A stretch of 64,000 bases of DNA from Pukyongiella litopenaei. Its GTDB lineage: Bacteria > Pseudomonadota > Alphaproteobacteria > Rhodobacterales > Rhodobacteraceae. Both the position numbers and the translations under genes were made by a program. Below are positions 41,321-49,101 of this stretch, piece after piece (position 1 is the stretch's first letter; every line of letters begins with the position of its first letter). The DNA is taken from positions 2,976,001-3,040,000 of the forward strand of contig NZ_CP027665.1 in NCBI RefSeq assembly GCF_003008555.2, given 5' to 3'. A model generated the notes under the pieces. That model did not search any database. It worked only from the letters and a program-made list of their open reading frames with translations, and had not been told where the DNA came from.

Positions 41321-42328
41321 ATGACCGTAACCTCCATCGGCGACCTTGCGCAGAGCCTCGTGCTGCGCAGCCGTGTAACCCAGATCAAGACCGAGATCAC
41401 CACGCTGACCGGCGAACTGGCCAGCGGGCAGACCGCCGACCTGACCGGCCGGCTGGGCAATGATCTGTCGCATCTGACCGATATCGACCGGAACCTGACG
41501 CGGCTGCGCGGCTTTGCCATCGCCGCGAAAGAGGCGCAGCTGTTCGCGGCAATGGCGCAAGAGAGCCTCGGTCTGCTGCAAAATGCGACCGGGCCGCTGG
41601 CGAACACGCTGCTGCAGGCGACATCGACCAACGTGGCCGAGGTCAGGCAGCAGGCTTCGGTTCAGGCGCGGGTCGACCTCGAAACGGCCATCTCGGCGCT
41701 GAACGGCCAGGTCGCCGGCCGCAGCGTCTTTGCCGGGACGGCAACCGACCGGATGCCGCTGTTGACGGCGGATGATCTGCTCGCGGAACTGCGCATGGTG
41801 GTGGCCGGGCAGGGGACGGCGACGGATGTGGCCCAGGCGGCGGCCGCCTGGTTCGACGATCCGGCCGGGTTCACGGCGACGATCTACCAGGGGGCGGCGA
41901 CCCCACTGGCGGCGTTCCAGGTCGGGCCGGGCCAGTCGGTTACGCTGCCGGTACGGGCCGATGACGCGGTGTTGCGCGATCTGCTGAAGGATCTGGCCAT
42001 CGCCGCGCTGGCCGACGATCCGGCACTGGCGCTGGACGCGGCCGAACAGACCGAGCTTTACCGGCGGACCGGCGAGGGGTTGATCGCGGGGCAGGACAGG
42101 CTGACCGGCATGCGCGCCGAGCTTGGATATTCCGAGGCGCGGATCGAGGCGGTGCTGGTTCGCAACACATCCGAGCAGAACAGCTATCAACTGGCCCGCA
42201 ATGCGCTGGCGCAGGCGGACCCGTTTGAAACCGCGGCACGTCTCGAAGAGGTCCAGGTGCAACTCGAGGCCCTCTATGCGGTGACGGTCAGAACCTCGAA
42301 CCTCACGCTGCTGAATTTCCTGAAATGA
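41321..42328 (+). CDS. flgL: Flagellar hook-associated protein FlgL (flagellin-like)
   Basis: A 335-aa flagellin-family junction protein. Helices near the N-terminus (SLVLRSRVTQIKTEITTLTGELASGQTADLTGRLGNDLSHLTDIDRNL) and at the C-terminus (QNSYQLARNALAQADPFETAARLEEVQVQLEALYAVTVRTSNLTLLNFLK) form the D0/D1 bundle. It joins FlgK to the filament. Its stop overlaps flgI as ATGA. Confidence 0.88.
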   Translation: MTVTSIGDLAQSLVLRSRVTQIKTEITTLTGELASGQTADLTGRLGNDLSHLTDIDRNLTRLRGFAIAAKEAQLFAAMAQESLGLLQNATGPLANTLLQATSTNVAEVRQQASVQARVDLETAISALNGQVAGRSVFAGTATDRMPLLTADDLLAELRMVVAGQGTATDVAQAAAAWFDDPAGFTATIYQGAATPLAAFQVGPGQSVTLPVRADDAVLRDLLKDLAIAALADDPALALDAAEQTELYRRTGEGLIAGQDRLTGMRAELGYSEARIEAVLVRNTSEQNSYQLARNALAQADPFETAARLEEVQVQLEALYAVTVRTSNLTLLNFLK

Positions 42329-43428
42329 CGAAACTCCGCTACCTGCTTGTTCTTCTGGTTTTCCTGCCGTTCGCGGCCTCGGCCGGGGCGATCCGGCTCA
42401 AGGACCTGGTCGAGTTTGACGGTGTCCGCGGCAACGATCTCGTGGGGTATGGCCTGGTCGTCGGGCTGAACGGCACCGGAGACGGGCTGCGCAACTCACC
42501 GTTCACCGAAGAGATGATCTCCAACATCCTCGAACGGCTCGGTGTCAATGTCACCGGCGAACAGATGCGGCCCAAGAACGTGGCTGCGGTGCTCGTCACC
42601 GCGACCCTGCCGCCGTTCGCGCGGGTGGGCAGCCAGGTCGACGTGACCGTGTCCGCCATCGGCGATTCGAGCAGCCTGTTGGGGGGGACGCTGATCATGA
42701 CCCCGCTGAACGCGGCGGACGGCCAGATCTATGCGGTGTCGCAGGGAACCATTCTCGCCGGCGGCGCCAGTGTCGAAGGCGATGCCGCGTCGGTCGTGCA
42801 GGGGGTTCCGACGGCGGGGGTGATCCCCGCCGGCGCGAGGGTCGAGCGCGAGATCGAGTTTGACCTGTCGTCGATGTCCTCGGTCCGGCTCGCGCTGCGC
42901 GAACCGGATTTCACCACCGCCGGTCGGATCGAGGCTGCCGTGAACCGCAGCTTTCGCAGATCGGTCGCGGTGATGCGCGATTCCGGCACGGTCGAGGTCG
43001 ATGTCGCGGCCACCGGGGCAGCCTCGACCGCCCATGCCATCGGTCAGATCGAGAACATCCTTATCGAACCGCAGCGCAAGGCGCGGGTGGTGGTCGATCA
43101 GCGGTCGGGCACCATCGTGATGGGCGATGACGTGCGGCTGTCGCGGGTCGCCGTGTCACAGGGCAACCTGACCCTGCGGATCGAGGAGGCACCGCTCGTG
43201 GTGCAGCCCAACCCGTTCGCCGGGGGGCGGTCGGTGGTCGTTCCCAGAACCGGGGCATCGCTCGACGAAGGGGAGGGCGTCGCGCTGGCCGAGGTGCCGG
43301 AAAGTACATCATTGTCCGACGTGGTCGCGGGGCTGAACGCGCTTGGCGTTTCGCCCAGGGACATGATCGACATCCTCAAGAGCATCAAGGCCGCTGGCGC
43401 CCTGCATGCCGAGTTTGTGGTGCGGTGA
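42325..43428 (+). CDS. flgI: Flagellar P-ring protein FlgI
   Basis: A 367-aa periplasmic protein with signal peptide (about 1-20, ASA/GAI). IRLKDLVEFDGVRGNDLVGYGLVVGLNGTGDGLRNSPFTEEMISNILERLGV and DVTVSAIGDSSSLLGGTLIMTPLNAADGQIYAVSQG are the defining FlgI stretches; the C-terminus SLSDVVAGLNALGVSPRDMIDILKSIKAAGALHAEFVVR is also standard. It builds the P ring around the rod in the peptidoglycan layer. flgH (L ring) and flgA (P-ring chaperone) are not here. Confidence 0.96.
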   Translation: MTKLRYLLVLLVFLPFAASAGAIRLKDLVEFDGVRGNDLVGYGLVVGLNGTGDGLRNSPFTEEMISNILERLGVNVTGEQMRPKNVAAVLVTATLPPFARVGSQVDVTVSAIGDSSSLLGGTLIMTPLNAADGQIYAVSQGTILAGGASVEGDAASVVQGVPTAGVIPAGARVEREIEFDLSSMSSVRLALREPDFTTAGRIEAAVNRSFRRSVAVMRDSGTVEVDVAATGAASTAHAIGQIENILIEPQRKARVVVDQRSGTIVMGDDVRLSRVAVSQGNLTLRIEEAPLVVQPNPFAGGRSVVVPRTGASLDEGEGVALAEVPESTSLSDVVAGLNALGVSPRDMIDILKSIKAAGALHAEFVVR

Positions 43429-43695
43429 CCGGACCGGCCACCGCCCATGCGCAGGCGCTTTGCCCACGGCCCGCTCAGCGCCGGAAACCCCGGGGTGGAA
43501 TTCGTAAAACCGGGTAGTTTGTTGCCCGGTCCCGAGATTGTCGGCCATTCCTTGTGGCAGATCGCTGTGCTCGGGAACGCAGCGCGTCGTGACGCAGCTC
43601 GTGTTGCAATCGCGACCGGTATGCGTTGGCAACGGACGGTTCGGTGCTGCAGGAGGATGCACCGGCTGGCCGCGACCATGGTCAGGTGTCGGCCT
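43429..43695. other. 267-base gap between convergent flgI and fliP
   Basis: No supported gene. The composition is less strictly coding than on either side. A weak hairpin ACCGGG/CCCGGT with a 10-base loop is at about 43509-43530. Tail-to-tail gene ends suggest both the flgE-flgI and fliF-fliP units terminate here, but no T-run is present. Confidence 0.4.
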
Positions 43696-44439
43696 TCAGG
43701 GGCTGTAGCTTCTCACCAATGCGGCCGCGATCAGGCTCCAGCCATCCGCCACGACAAAGAAGGCGAGCTTGAAGGGCAGGGCGACGATTGCCGGCGGCAC
43801 CATCATCATGCCCATCGACATCAGGATCGCCGCAACGACGAGATCGATGATCAGGAAGGGCAGGAACACCAGGAAACCGATCTGGAAGGCGCGCGAGATT
43901 TCCGTGAGCAGAAAGCTGGGGAACAGCAGCGAGAGCGGTGCGTCCCCGGTCGGTTCGGCGGTCACGCCCCCGCTTCTCAATTCGGCCAGCGACGCGAAGG
44001 TCTCGGCATCGACCCGTGCCGCCATGAAGTCGCGAAAGGGCGCTACCGCCCGTCTGAGCCCGGTTTCGGTATCGACGGTTTCCGCGATCATCGGGCCGAT
44101 TCCGTCCCGCCATGCGGTTTCAAACACCGGCTCCATGACGAAATAGGTCAGGAACAGCGCCAGCGAAACGATCAGCATGTTGGGCGGCGATTGCTGCAGC
44201 CCGATCGCCTGCCGCAGGATCGCCAACACGGTGACAAGGAACGGAAAGCAGGTGATGGTGATCGCGATACCCGGCGCGAGGCCGAGCACGGTGATCAGCA
44301 GGATCAACTGGATGGATCGCGCCGACAGCGAACCGCCTTCGCCCAGCGACAGCGATATGTCCTGCGCGAAGGCCAGTTGCGGCAACGCGATCAATACCGC
44401 GACCGCGACGAGGATCTGCCGGGGATGCGCGGGTTTCAT
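43696..44439 (-). CDS. fliP: Flagellar export gate protein FliP
   Basis: A 247-aa membrane protein with a cleavable signal (about 1-25, AFA/QDI). SIQLILLITVLGLAPGIAITITCFPFLVTVLAILRQAIGLQQSPPNMLIVSLALFLTYFVMEPV and the second half FPSFLLTEISRAFQIGFLVFLPFLIIDLVVAAILMSMGMMMVPPAIVALPFKLAFFVVADGW are the FliP signatures. It forms the core of the export gate with FliQ and FliR. Its start overlaps the fliN stop (ATGA). It is the last gene of the fliF-fliH-fliN-fliP unit. Confidence 0.96.
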   Translation of the reverse strand: MKPAHPRQILVAVAVLIALPQLAFAQDISLSLGEGGSLSARSIQLILLITVLGLAPGIAITITCFPFLVTVLAILRQAIGLQQSPPNMLIVSLALFLTYFVMEPVFETAWRDGIGPMIAETVDTETGLRRAVAPFRDFMAARVDAETFASLAELRSGGVTAEPTGDAPLSLLFPSFLLTEISRAFQIGFLVFLPFLIIDLVVAAILMSMGMMMVPPAIVALPFKLAFFVVADGWSLIAAALVRSYSP

Positions 44440-44732
44440 CCCAGGCCGTGTTTGACGTCGATGATCTCGGTCAGGCGCACGGCCAGCCGTCCGGCCGCGT
44501 CGCCGTCCAGTTCCTCGAGCTGCCCGCGGCCGATCAGGTGATCGCCGACATAGAGGTCGACCGGATCTTCGAGCCGCTTGTCCAGCGGCAGGACCGCGTT
44601 TTCGCCCAGGCGGATCAGATCGCGGATGAGCGGGGTCGCCTTGCCGACCGCCACGGTAATCTCGATGGGGACCGCAACGAACGGATTGCCGCCCTCGTCC
44701 TGTTCGTGATCGGAACCGGTGGGATCATCCAT
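44436..44732 (-). CDS. fliN: Flagellar switch protein FliN
   Basis: A 98-aa protein made of a single SpoA/SurfaceC domain: VAVPIEITVAVGKATPLIRDLIRLGENAVLPLDKRLEDPVDLYVGDHLIGRGQLEELDGDAAGRLAVRLTEII. It is part of the C ring that sets motor direction and docks export cargo. ATG at 44732 is favoured over an upstream ATG at 44753 because GAGAGG lies nine bases before it. It overlaps fliH by 8 bases and fliP by 4. fliM and fliG are not in the window. Confidence 0.92.
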   Translation of the reverse strand: MDDPTGSDHEQDEGGNPFVAVPIEITVAVGKATPLIRDLIRLGENAVLPLDKRLEDPVDLYVGDHLIGRGQLEELDGDAAGRLAVRLTEIIDVKHGLG

Positions 44733-45324
44733 GGCGTTCAGCCTCTCTGACATGGTGGAAGTAGGCGTCGACGCTGTCGCCGATCTCGGCGATCAGTGCA
44801 TCGCAGTCGCATTCGGTTTCCGCCTGGCCGATGCCCAGACGAACCTGTCCGCCGGTCAGCGCGGGATCTTGGCGCAGTTCGACATCAACCGGAAAGCGGT
44901 TCTGGAACGCGCCCTGCAGGGCCTTGGCATCTTCGGGTGCGACGGTTACGGTCACCGGCTGCCCGGCGGCGGCGGTGGCCATTTCCGTCAGCCGTTCGGT
45001 CAGGTGCAGGCCCAGCGTGTCATGCAGGGCGCGGGGGAGAACCTTTTCGACCAGCGCCCGGAGCAGCGGTTCCGTCGATACCTGCATCCCGGCAAGCGCC
45101 TCGTGATAGGTAAAGGACAGGTCCTCGATGCTCTGCATCAACGCCTCGGTGATCCGGCCATGCGCCTCGGTCTGCGATGAAACCGCGTCATCCCATCCGG
45201 CCTTGTATCCCTGTTCGAACGCGGCGAGCCGGTGGTCTTCCAGCGCGGTGTCGCTCATCATTCTGAACTGATCGCCTGTTTCGACGGGCGTGGAAAAATC
45301 CTCGAACAGATCGGCCAGGGCCAT
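44725..45324 (-). CDS. fliH: FliH-like flagellar export regulator
   Basis: A 199-aa protein with the outline of FliH: an acidic, variable N-terminus, a charged helix with EQGYKAGWDDAVSSQTEAHGRITEALMQSIEDLSF, and a C-terminal domain (ALVEKVLPRALHDTL through LTGGQVRLGIGQAETECDCDALI). FliH normally binds and restrains the ATPase FliI, which is not encoded here. The ATG at 45324 shares a base with the fliF stop (TGATG); a GTG at 45327 is an alternative. The call rests on position and pattern, since FliH is poorly conserved. Confidence 0.75.
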   Translation of the reverse strand: MALADLFEDFSTPVETGDQFRMMSDTALEDHRLAAFEQGYKAGWDDAVSSQTEAHGRITEALMQSIEDLSFTYHEALAGMQVSTEPLLRALVEKVLPRALHDTLGLHLTERLTEMATAAAGQPVTVTVAPEDAKALQGAFQNRFPVDVELRQDPALTGGQVRLGIGQAETECDCDALIAEIGDSVDAYFHHVREAERHG

Positions 45325-46907
45325 CACGCTTTCTCCTCGCTGTCTTCGAGCCAGCCGCGCAGGATCTCGACGGTTTCCTCCTGCCGCTCGCCGATCAGGT
45401 GACGCAGGCGATCGACCGGGTTTTCGACCTGCCGTGGCTGTTCGGCCGCCGGCAGCAACGCCCCGGAACCGGCCTGACCGTCGCCGGTTCCGGCATCCGG
45501 CTGGATTTCTCCGGTCAGGGCCGGGGCCGCCGCCGCCGGATCGGCTGGCGGCAGCGCCGCGATCGGTTCTGCGGCCGGTGGCCTGGCCAGGAGCGGGCGA
45601 ATGACGAAGAGACCGAGGATCAGGCTGACCACCGCGAGGACGGCCATCTTGATCATCGACGTCAGATCGAGCCCCAGCCGTTGGACCAGCGTTGCCTGCG
45701 CGGCGGTGCCCGGGATCGCCGGCACCGGCAGTTCGAGCGACCGCAGGGTGATGATATCGCCCCGTTCGGCGTCATAGCCGACGGCCGATGCAACGAGATC
45801 GTGCAGGGCGTCCAGTTCATCCTGCGGGCGCGGCTGAAACCCGCCATCCGCATCGCCTTGCGGCAGCCCGTTGACCAGCACCGCAACGGTGATCCGCCTG
45901 ACCGCGCCGGGCCCGCGCGTGATTTCGCGTTGTGTCTCGGACACCTCGTAATTGACCCGTTCCCGCGTTTCGCTGGCCTGCGCGCGCGAGGCGTCGTTGG
46001 CGGCCTCGCCGCCGGGCAGGTTCGAAGCGACTGTGACCTCGCCGCCGGCCCCGTTCTGCGAGGTGTCGCTGCGTTCCTCGGTATCGGTGCTGATCGCGAC
46101 CCGGCTTTCGGGATCGAACCGGTGTTCGCGAATCAGCTCAGTCTGGGTCACCGTGTCGACGCTGACCTCGACCACCGCGTTGCCCGCGCCCACCCGCGCT
46201 TCGATCAGCCTGAGAACCCGTTCCCGCAACTGCCGGGCGCGATCGTCGCCGCTGACGCCATCGGCAGATGTTTCGGAACTGCCGATCAGGGCGCCGTTTG
46301 CGTCGATCACGGCCACGTTTTCAACCGTCAGCCCGGCCACGGCGGAGGCGACGAGGTGGCGCAGCGCGCTGGCCTGGGCGGGGGTCACCGCCGCACCGGC
46401 GGGCACCACGGACACGGAGGCCGTAGGCTCTGCCCCGCGCCGGAACGGGTTCGAGCCCGACTGCGCAAGATGGACCCGCGCCCGCACAATATGCGGGCTC
46501 GCCACGATGGTGCGGGCAAGTTCGCCTTCCTTGGCGCGCCAGTAGGCGGCGTCGAACATCTGTGACGTGGTGCCAAAACCGGTGAGCGAATCGAGCAGTT
46601 CATACCCGCGCCCGCCATTGGCGGGCAGGCCCGCGCTGGCCAGCGTCATCCGCAACTCGTCGCGCTGGCTTACCGGCACATAGATCGAACCGCCGCGCAC
46701 CTCGTAGGCGATGCCGCGTTGTTCGAGGGATTGCACGATATTGCCGGCGGTGCCGTTCTCGAGACCGGCAAAAAGCAGCGACATGGTGGGCGCGGTCGCG
46801 ATTCGCGACATGACGAGCACGGCGGCAAACACCGCAACCGTTGCCGCGACGAGCGCGATCTGCCTGCGTCTGTCCAGCGCGGTCCAGAAACTTCTGATCT
46901 GTGTCAC
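45324..46907 (-). CDS. fliF: Flagellar MS-ring protein FliF
   Basis: A 527-aa membrane protein. A first membrane helix lies near residues 15-35 (IALVAATVAVFAAVLVMSRIA), followed by the secretin-like ring modules with GIAYEVRGGSIYVPVSQRDELRMTLASAGLPANGGRGYELLDSLTGFGTTSQMFDAAYWRAKEGELARTIVASPHIVRARVHLAQS, and a second helix near the C-terminus (MIKMAVLAVVSLILGLFVIRPLL). It forms the base ring of the flagellum. The start is GTG at 46907 after GGAGG. The gene follows box c and heads the minus-strand unit. Confidence 0.95.
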   Translation of the reverse strand: MTQIRSFWTALDRRRQIALVAATVAVFAAVLVMSRIATAPTMSLLFAGLENGTAGNIVQSLEQRGIAYEVRGGSIYVPVSQRDELRMTLASAGLPANGGRGYELLDSLTGFGTTSQMFDAAYWRAKEGELARTIVASPHIVRARVHLAQSGSNPFRRGAEPTASVSVVPAGAAVTPAQASALRHLVASAVAGLTVENVAVIDANGALIGSSETSADGVSGDDRARQLRERVLRLIEARVGAGNAVVEVSVDTVTQTELIREHRFDPESRVAISTDTEERSDTSQNGAGGEVTVASNLPGGEAANDASRAQASETRERVNYEVSETQREITRGPGAVRRITVAVLVNGLPQGDADGGFQPRPQDELDALHDLVASAVGYDAERGDIITLRSLELPVPAIPGTAAQATLVQRLGLDLTSMIKMAVLAVVSLILGLFVIRPLLARPPAAEPIAALPPADPAAAAPALTGEIQPDAGTGDGQAGSGALLPAAEQPRQVENPVDRLRHLIGERQEETVEILRGWLEDSEEKA

Positions 46908-46967
46908 CCGTAACCTCCGTCATGCCCGCATTCTGCCTGGCATGGCGGCATGATTTGCCGATCGGTC

Positions 46968-46982
46968 TTAACAATCGGTTAG
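46968..46982 (-). promoter_or_regulatory. Flagellar box c (CtrA-like), between fliF and fliL
   Basis: On the minus strand CTAA-CCGATTG-TTAA, 60 bases before the fliF GTG; on the plus strand TTAA-CAATCGG-TTAG, 45 bases before the fliL ATG. One box could serve both directions. The TG-TTAA signature of the other boxes points to fliF. Confidence 0.6.
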
Positions 46983-47027
46983 TTCCTCGTGGGTTATTCC
47001 GAACCGGACGAAGAATTCGAGGGCCCC

Positions 47028-47504
47028 ATGTCAGACGCGACTGTCAACGAAGAGGACGCGGTTCAGCGACCGAGCCGGAAACCGATCGTCATCGGCGCCG
47101 TTTTGATGGTGGCCGGGGCGGTTGGCGGGTTCCTGGCGGTGTCGTCCGGCCTGTTGCCCGTCGGGGAACCGGCCCCGTATGACAAGGCCGATTCGGCCCC
47201 GATCGATTTCACCTTCGTGGAACTTGATCCGATCATGATCTCGATCACCGCCGGCGGGGTGGGGCAGCATCTGCGGTTCCGGGGGCAGCTGGAAACCGGG
47301 ATCGGGGCGCAGCACGAGGTCGAACGGCTGCGGCCGCGGATCGTCGATGTGCTGAACGGCTATCTGCGGGCGCTGGAACCGGCCGACCTGAGCGACCCGA
47401 TGGCGCTGACGCGCCTGCGCGGACAGATGTTGCGGCGCGTCCAGGTCGTCGCCGGGCACGAACGCGTGCGCGATCTTCTGATTATGGAATTCGTGGTGAA
47501 CTAG
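47028..47504 (+). CDS. fliL: Flagellar protein FliL
   Basis: A 158-aa single-pass membrane protein. The transmembrane helix (IVIGAVLMVAGAVGGFLAVSSGLL, about 20-43) is followed by the periplasmic domain FTFVELDPIMISITAGGVGQHLRFRGQLETG and LRGQMLRRVQVVAGHERVRDLLIMEFVVN, typical of the alphaproteobacterial FliL ring that supports the stator. ATG 47028 is chosen for its GAGGG ribosome site over an upstream GTG. It is the first of three plus-strand genes. Confidence 0.88.
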   Translation: MSDATVNEEDAVQRPSRKPIVIGAVLMVAGAVGGFLAVSSGLLPVGEPAPYDKADSAPIDFTFVELDPIMISITAGGVGQHLRFRGQLETGIGAQHEVERLRPRIVDVLNGYLRALEPADLSDPMALTRLRGQMLRRVQVVAGHERVRDLLIMEFVVN

Positions 47505-47513
47505 GAGGCGGAA

Positions 47514-47978
47514 TTGGAGTTCGTAGCAGATGTGTTGCTGGTCGCCGGCGCCTTGGGCGCGGGATGTTACTGTTTCGTGCTGGCGCGGCGGCTGAACCGG
47601 TTCAATGACCTTGAAAAGGGGGTCGGGGGCGCGGTCGCCGTGCTGTCGGCGCAGGTGGACGACCTGAGCGGGGCGCTCGTCTCGGCGCGCAAGGCGGCGG
47701 ATGTCTCGAACGACGCCCTGGACGACCTGACGGGGCGGGCGGAAGACGTGGCCAAGCGGCTGGAACTGTTGCTCGCGTCGATGCATGACATGCCGGCGGC
47801 CACCGGCACGTCCCGGCCTGCTGCCGCGCCTGCGCCCAACCCCGCGACATCGGAGGCAGAACAGGAAACGGCTGCACAGCGGGAAACGTCATCAGATACG
47901 TCTGAAAATGGCGATATACCAAGTGCTTCCCCCCCGGCGTTCATCCGCCGTGGTGCGCAGATCGGACTGGGGCAATGA
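47514..47978 (+). CDS. Single-pass membrane protein of the fliL locus (DUF6468/PflI-like outline)
   Basis: A 154-aa protein starting at TTG 47514, six bases after a perfect AGGAGG. It has one membrane helix (FVADVLLVAGALGAGCYCFVLARRL, about 3-25), a coiled-coil stretch (about 30-95, with LSAQVDDLSGALVSARKAADVSNDALDDLTGRAEDVAKRLELLLASM) and a Pro/Ala/Glu-rich low-complexity tail. In other alphaproteobacteria a protein of this build sits next to fliL and in Caulobacter (PflI) helps place the flagellum; the match here is by layout only. It overlaps the next gene by 4 bases. Confidence 0.55.
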   Translation: MEFVADVLLVAGALGAGCYCFVLARRLNRFNDLEKGVGGAVAVLSAQVDDLSGALVSARKAADVSNDALDDLTGRAEDVAKRLELLLASMHDMPAATGTSRPAAAPAPNPATSEAEQETAAQRETSSDTSENGDIPSASPPAFIRRGAQIGLGQ

Positions 47979-48580
47979 CGTCCCGGACTGGGCATCGCAG
48001 GCCCCGTCGGCACCTGCGCGGCGGGACGCTCCTGCTGATCGCGGGGCTGCTGATCGTGTCGGCGACGATCCGTCTCGGGATGCAGGCGGGCCCCGCGCTC
48101 GCGCGGCAGATGGCAGAGCGGACGGATCGAGAGCAGGTGCATGATCCGCTTGGGGCGGGGGCTGCCGACCGGGACGAACTGGCGCAGGTGCTGGCTGCGC
48201 TGCAGGAACGGCGAGCGGCGCTGGAACAGCGTGAACGCGTTCTCGAAGATCGTGCCAGGGCGATCGAACTCGCCGATGCGGCGCTGGATCGCAAATTGAC
48301 GGAACTGGTCGAGGCGGAAGAGGCGCTGCGCGCCATGGTGGCCGTGGCCGATGGCGCCGCCGAGACCGATCTGGCGCGGCTCACCGATGTCTATGACAAG
48401 ATGAAGCCAAAGGAAGTGGCGGAGTTGTTCGAATCGATGGACCCGCATTTCGCCGCCGGGTTTCTGGCCCGCATGCGTCCCGAGGCCGCCGCGGGTGTCA
48501 TGGCCGGGCTGAGCCCGCAGGTGGCTTATTCGATCAGCGTGGTGCTGGCGGGCCGAAACGCGAACGCGCCCAAAAACTGA
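47975..48580 (+). CDS. MotE-like flagellar chaperone (MgtE-N-like domain)
   Basis: A 201-aa protein with an N-terminal membrane anchor (TLLLIAGLLIVSATIRLGM, about 18-36), a long coiled coil (ELAQVLAALQERRAALEQRERVLEDRARAIELADAALDRKLTELVEAEEALRAMVAV), and a C-terminal MgtE_N-like fold (LARLTDVYDKMKPKEVAELFESMDPHFAAGFLARMRPEAAAGVMAGLSPQVAYSISVVLAGRN). This is the layout of MotE, the chaperone of the periplasmic motor protein MotC in rhizobia. No motC is seen here, so its client may be different. It is ATGA-coupled to the gene before. Confidence 0.75.
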   Translation: MTSRTGHRRPRRHLRGGTLLLIAGLLIVSATIRLGMQAGPALARQMAERTDREQVHDPLGAGAADRDELAQVLAALQERRAALEQRERVLEDRARAIELADAALDRKLTELVEAEEALRAMVAVADGAAETDLARLTDVYDKMKPKEVAELFESMDPHFAAGFLARMRPEAAAGVMAGLSPQVAYSISVVLAGRNANAPKN

Positions 48581-48597
48581 CGGGATCGTCCGTCGCC

Positions 48598-48618
48598 CGG
48601 CCCGGGCTGGCCGGGCCG
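48598..48618. terminator. GC hairpin between convergent motE-like and fliJ-like genes
   Basis: CGGCCCGG (48598-48605) and CCGGGCCG (48611-48618) are perfect 8-base arms around a 5-base loop, 18 bases past the motE-like stop. It has no T-run; it may still act as a two-way stop or 3'-end stabiliser for these tail-to-tail units. Confidence 0.4.
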
Positions 48619-48684
48619 CAGAAACCACATCGACGCGTTTCTGGTTCGCATGGCGTCAAAGCGGCTGATCGCCAAAAGCGGCAC

Positions 48685-49101
48685 CTATCGCGGGCGATAA
48701 AGCATCTGTTGTTGCAGTGTTTCACCCACCTTCTTTATGGCAAGGACCCGCCGTTCGCGGGCGATTTCCGCAGCGATCATGTCGACCGCCTGTTTGCGGC
48801 CAAAGGCCCGGCGTGCGCCCGCCATGACGCGCAGCTTGCGGGCACGGGCCTCTGACAGCGACCGCTGCAGTTCGGTCCGGGTGTTCGCCAGCCATTCCTG
48901 CCACAGCATGTCGGCACCAATCGCCCGCAGCTGCCGGTGATCGTCACCGCCGTCCCGGTTCGATTGCTGCATCCGGTCCAGCCGCGCCAGGTCGTTCCGG
49001 ATTTCCGCTTCGCGCGCCAGAACCTCGCGGATCACGCGCAACTCGCGTTGATACATCAGGTCGGCGGCACCTGCGAGCCCGTCGAGATCCGTGGCTTTCA
49101 T
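48685..49101 (-). CDS. Small coiled-coil protein, FliJ-like candidate
   Basis: A 138-aa, charged, almost wholly helical protein with heptad-like spacing (LREVLAREAEIRNDLARLDRMQQ-type segment near 25-50 and RTELQRSLSEARARKLRVMAGARRAFGRKQAVDMIAAEIARERRVLAIKKVGETLQQQ near 75-135). Its ATG overlaps the flhB stop (ATGA), and it ends the sltF-flhA-fliR-flhB unit. FliJ, the small coiled-coil export chaperone, is otherwise missing from the block, and both size and build fit. There is no clear sequence motif, so this is a positional inference. Confidence 0.5.
   Translation of the reverse strand: MKATDLDGLAGAADLMYQRELRVIREVLAREAEIRNDLARLDRMQQSNRDGGDDHRQLRAIGADMLWQEWLANTRTELQRSLSEARARKLRVMAGARRAFGRKQAVDMIAAEIARERRVLAIKKVGETLQQQMLYRPR

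Noticed and set aside
43429-43695. A small gene or sRNA between flgI and fliP
   Set aside because: No start with a ribosome site and no protein-like frame was seen; the only structure is a weak 6-base hairpin without a T-run.
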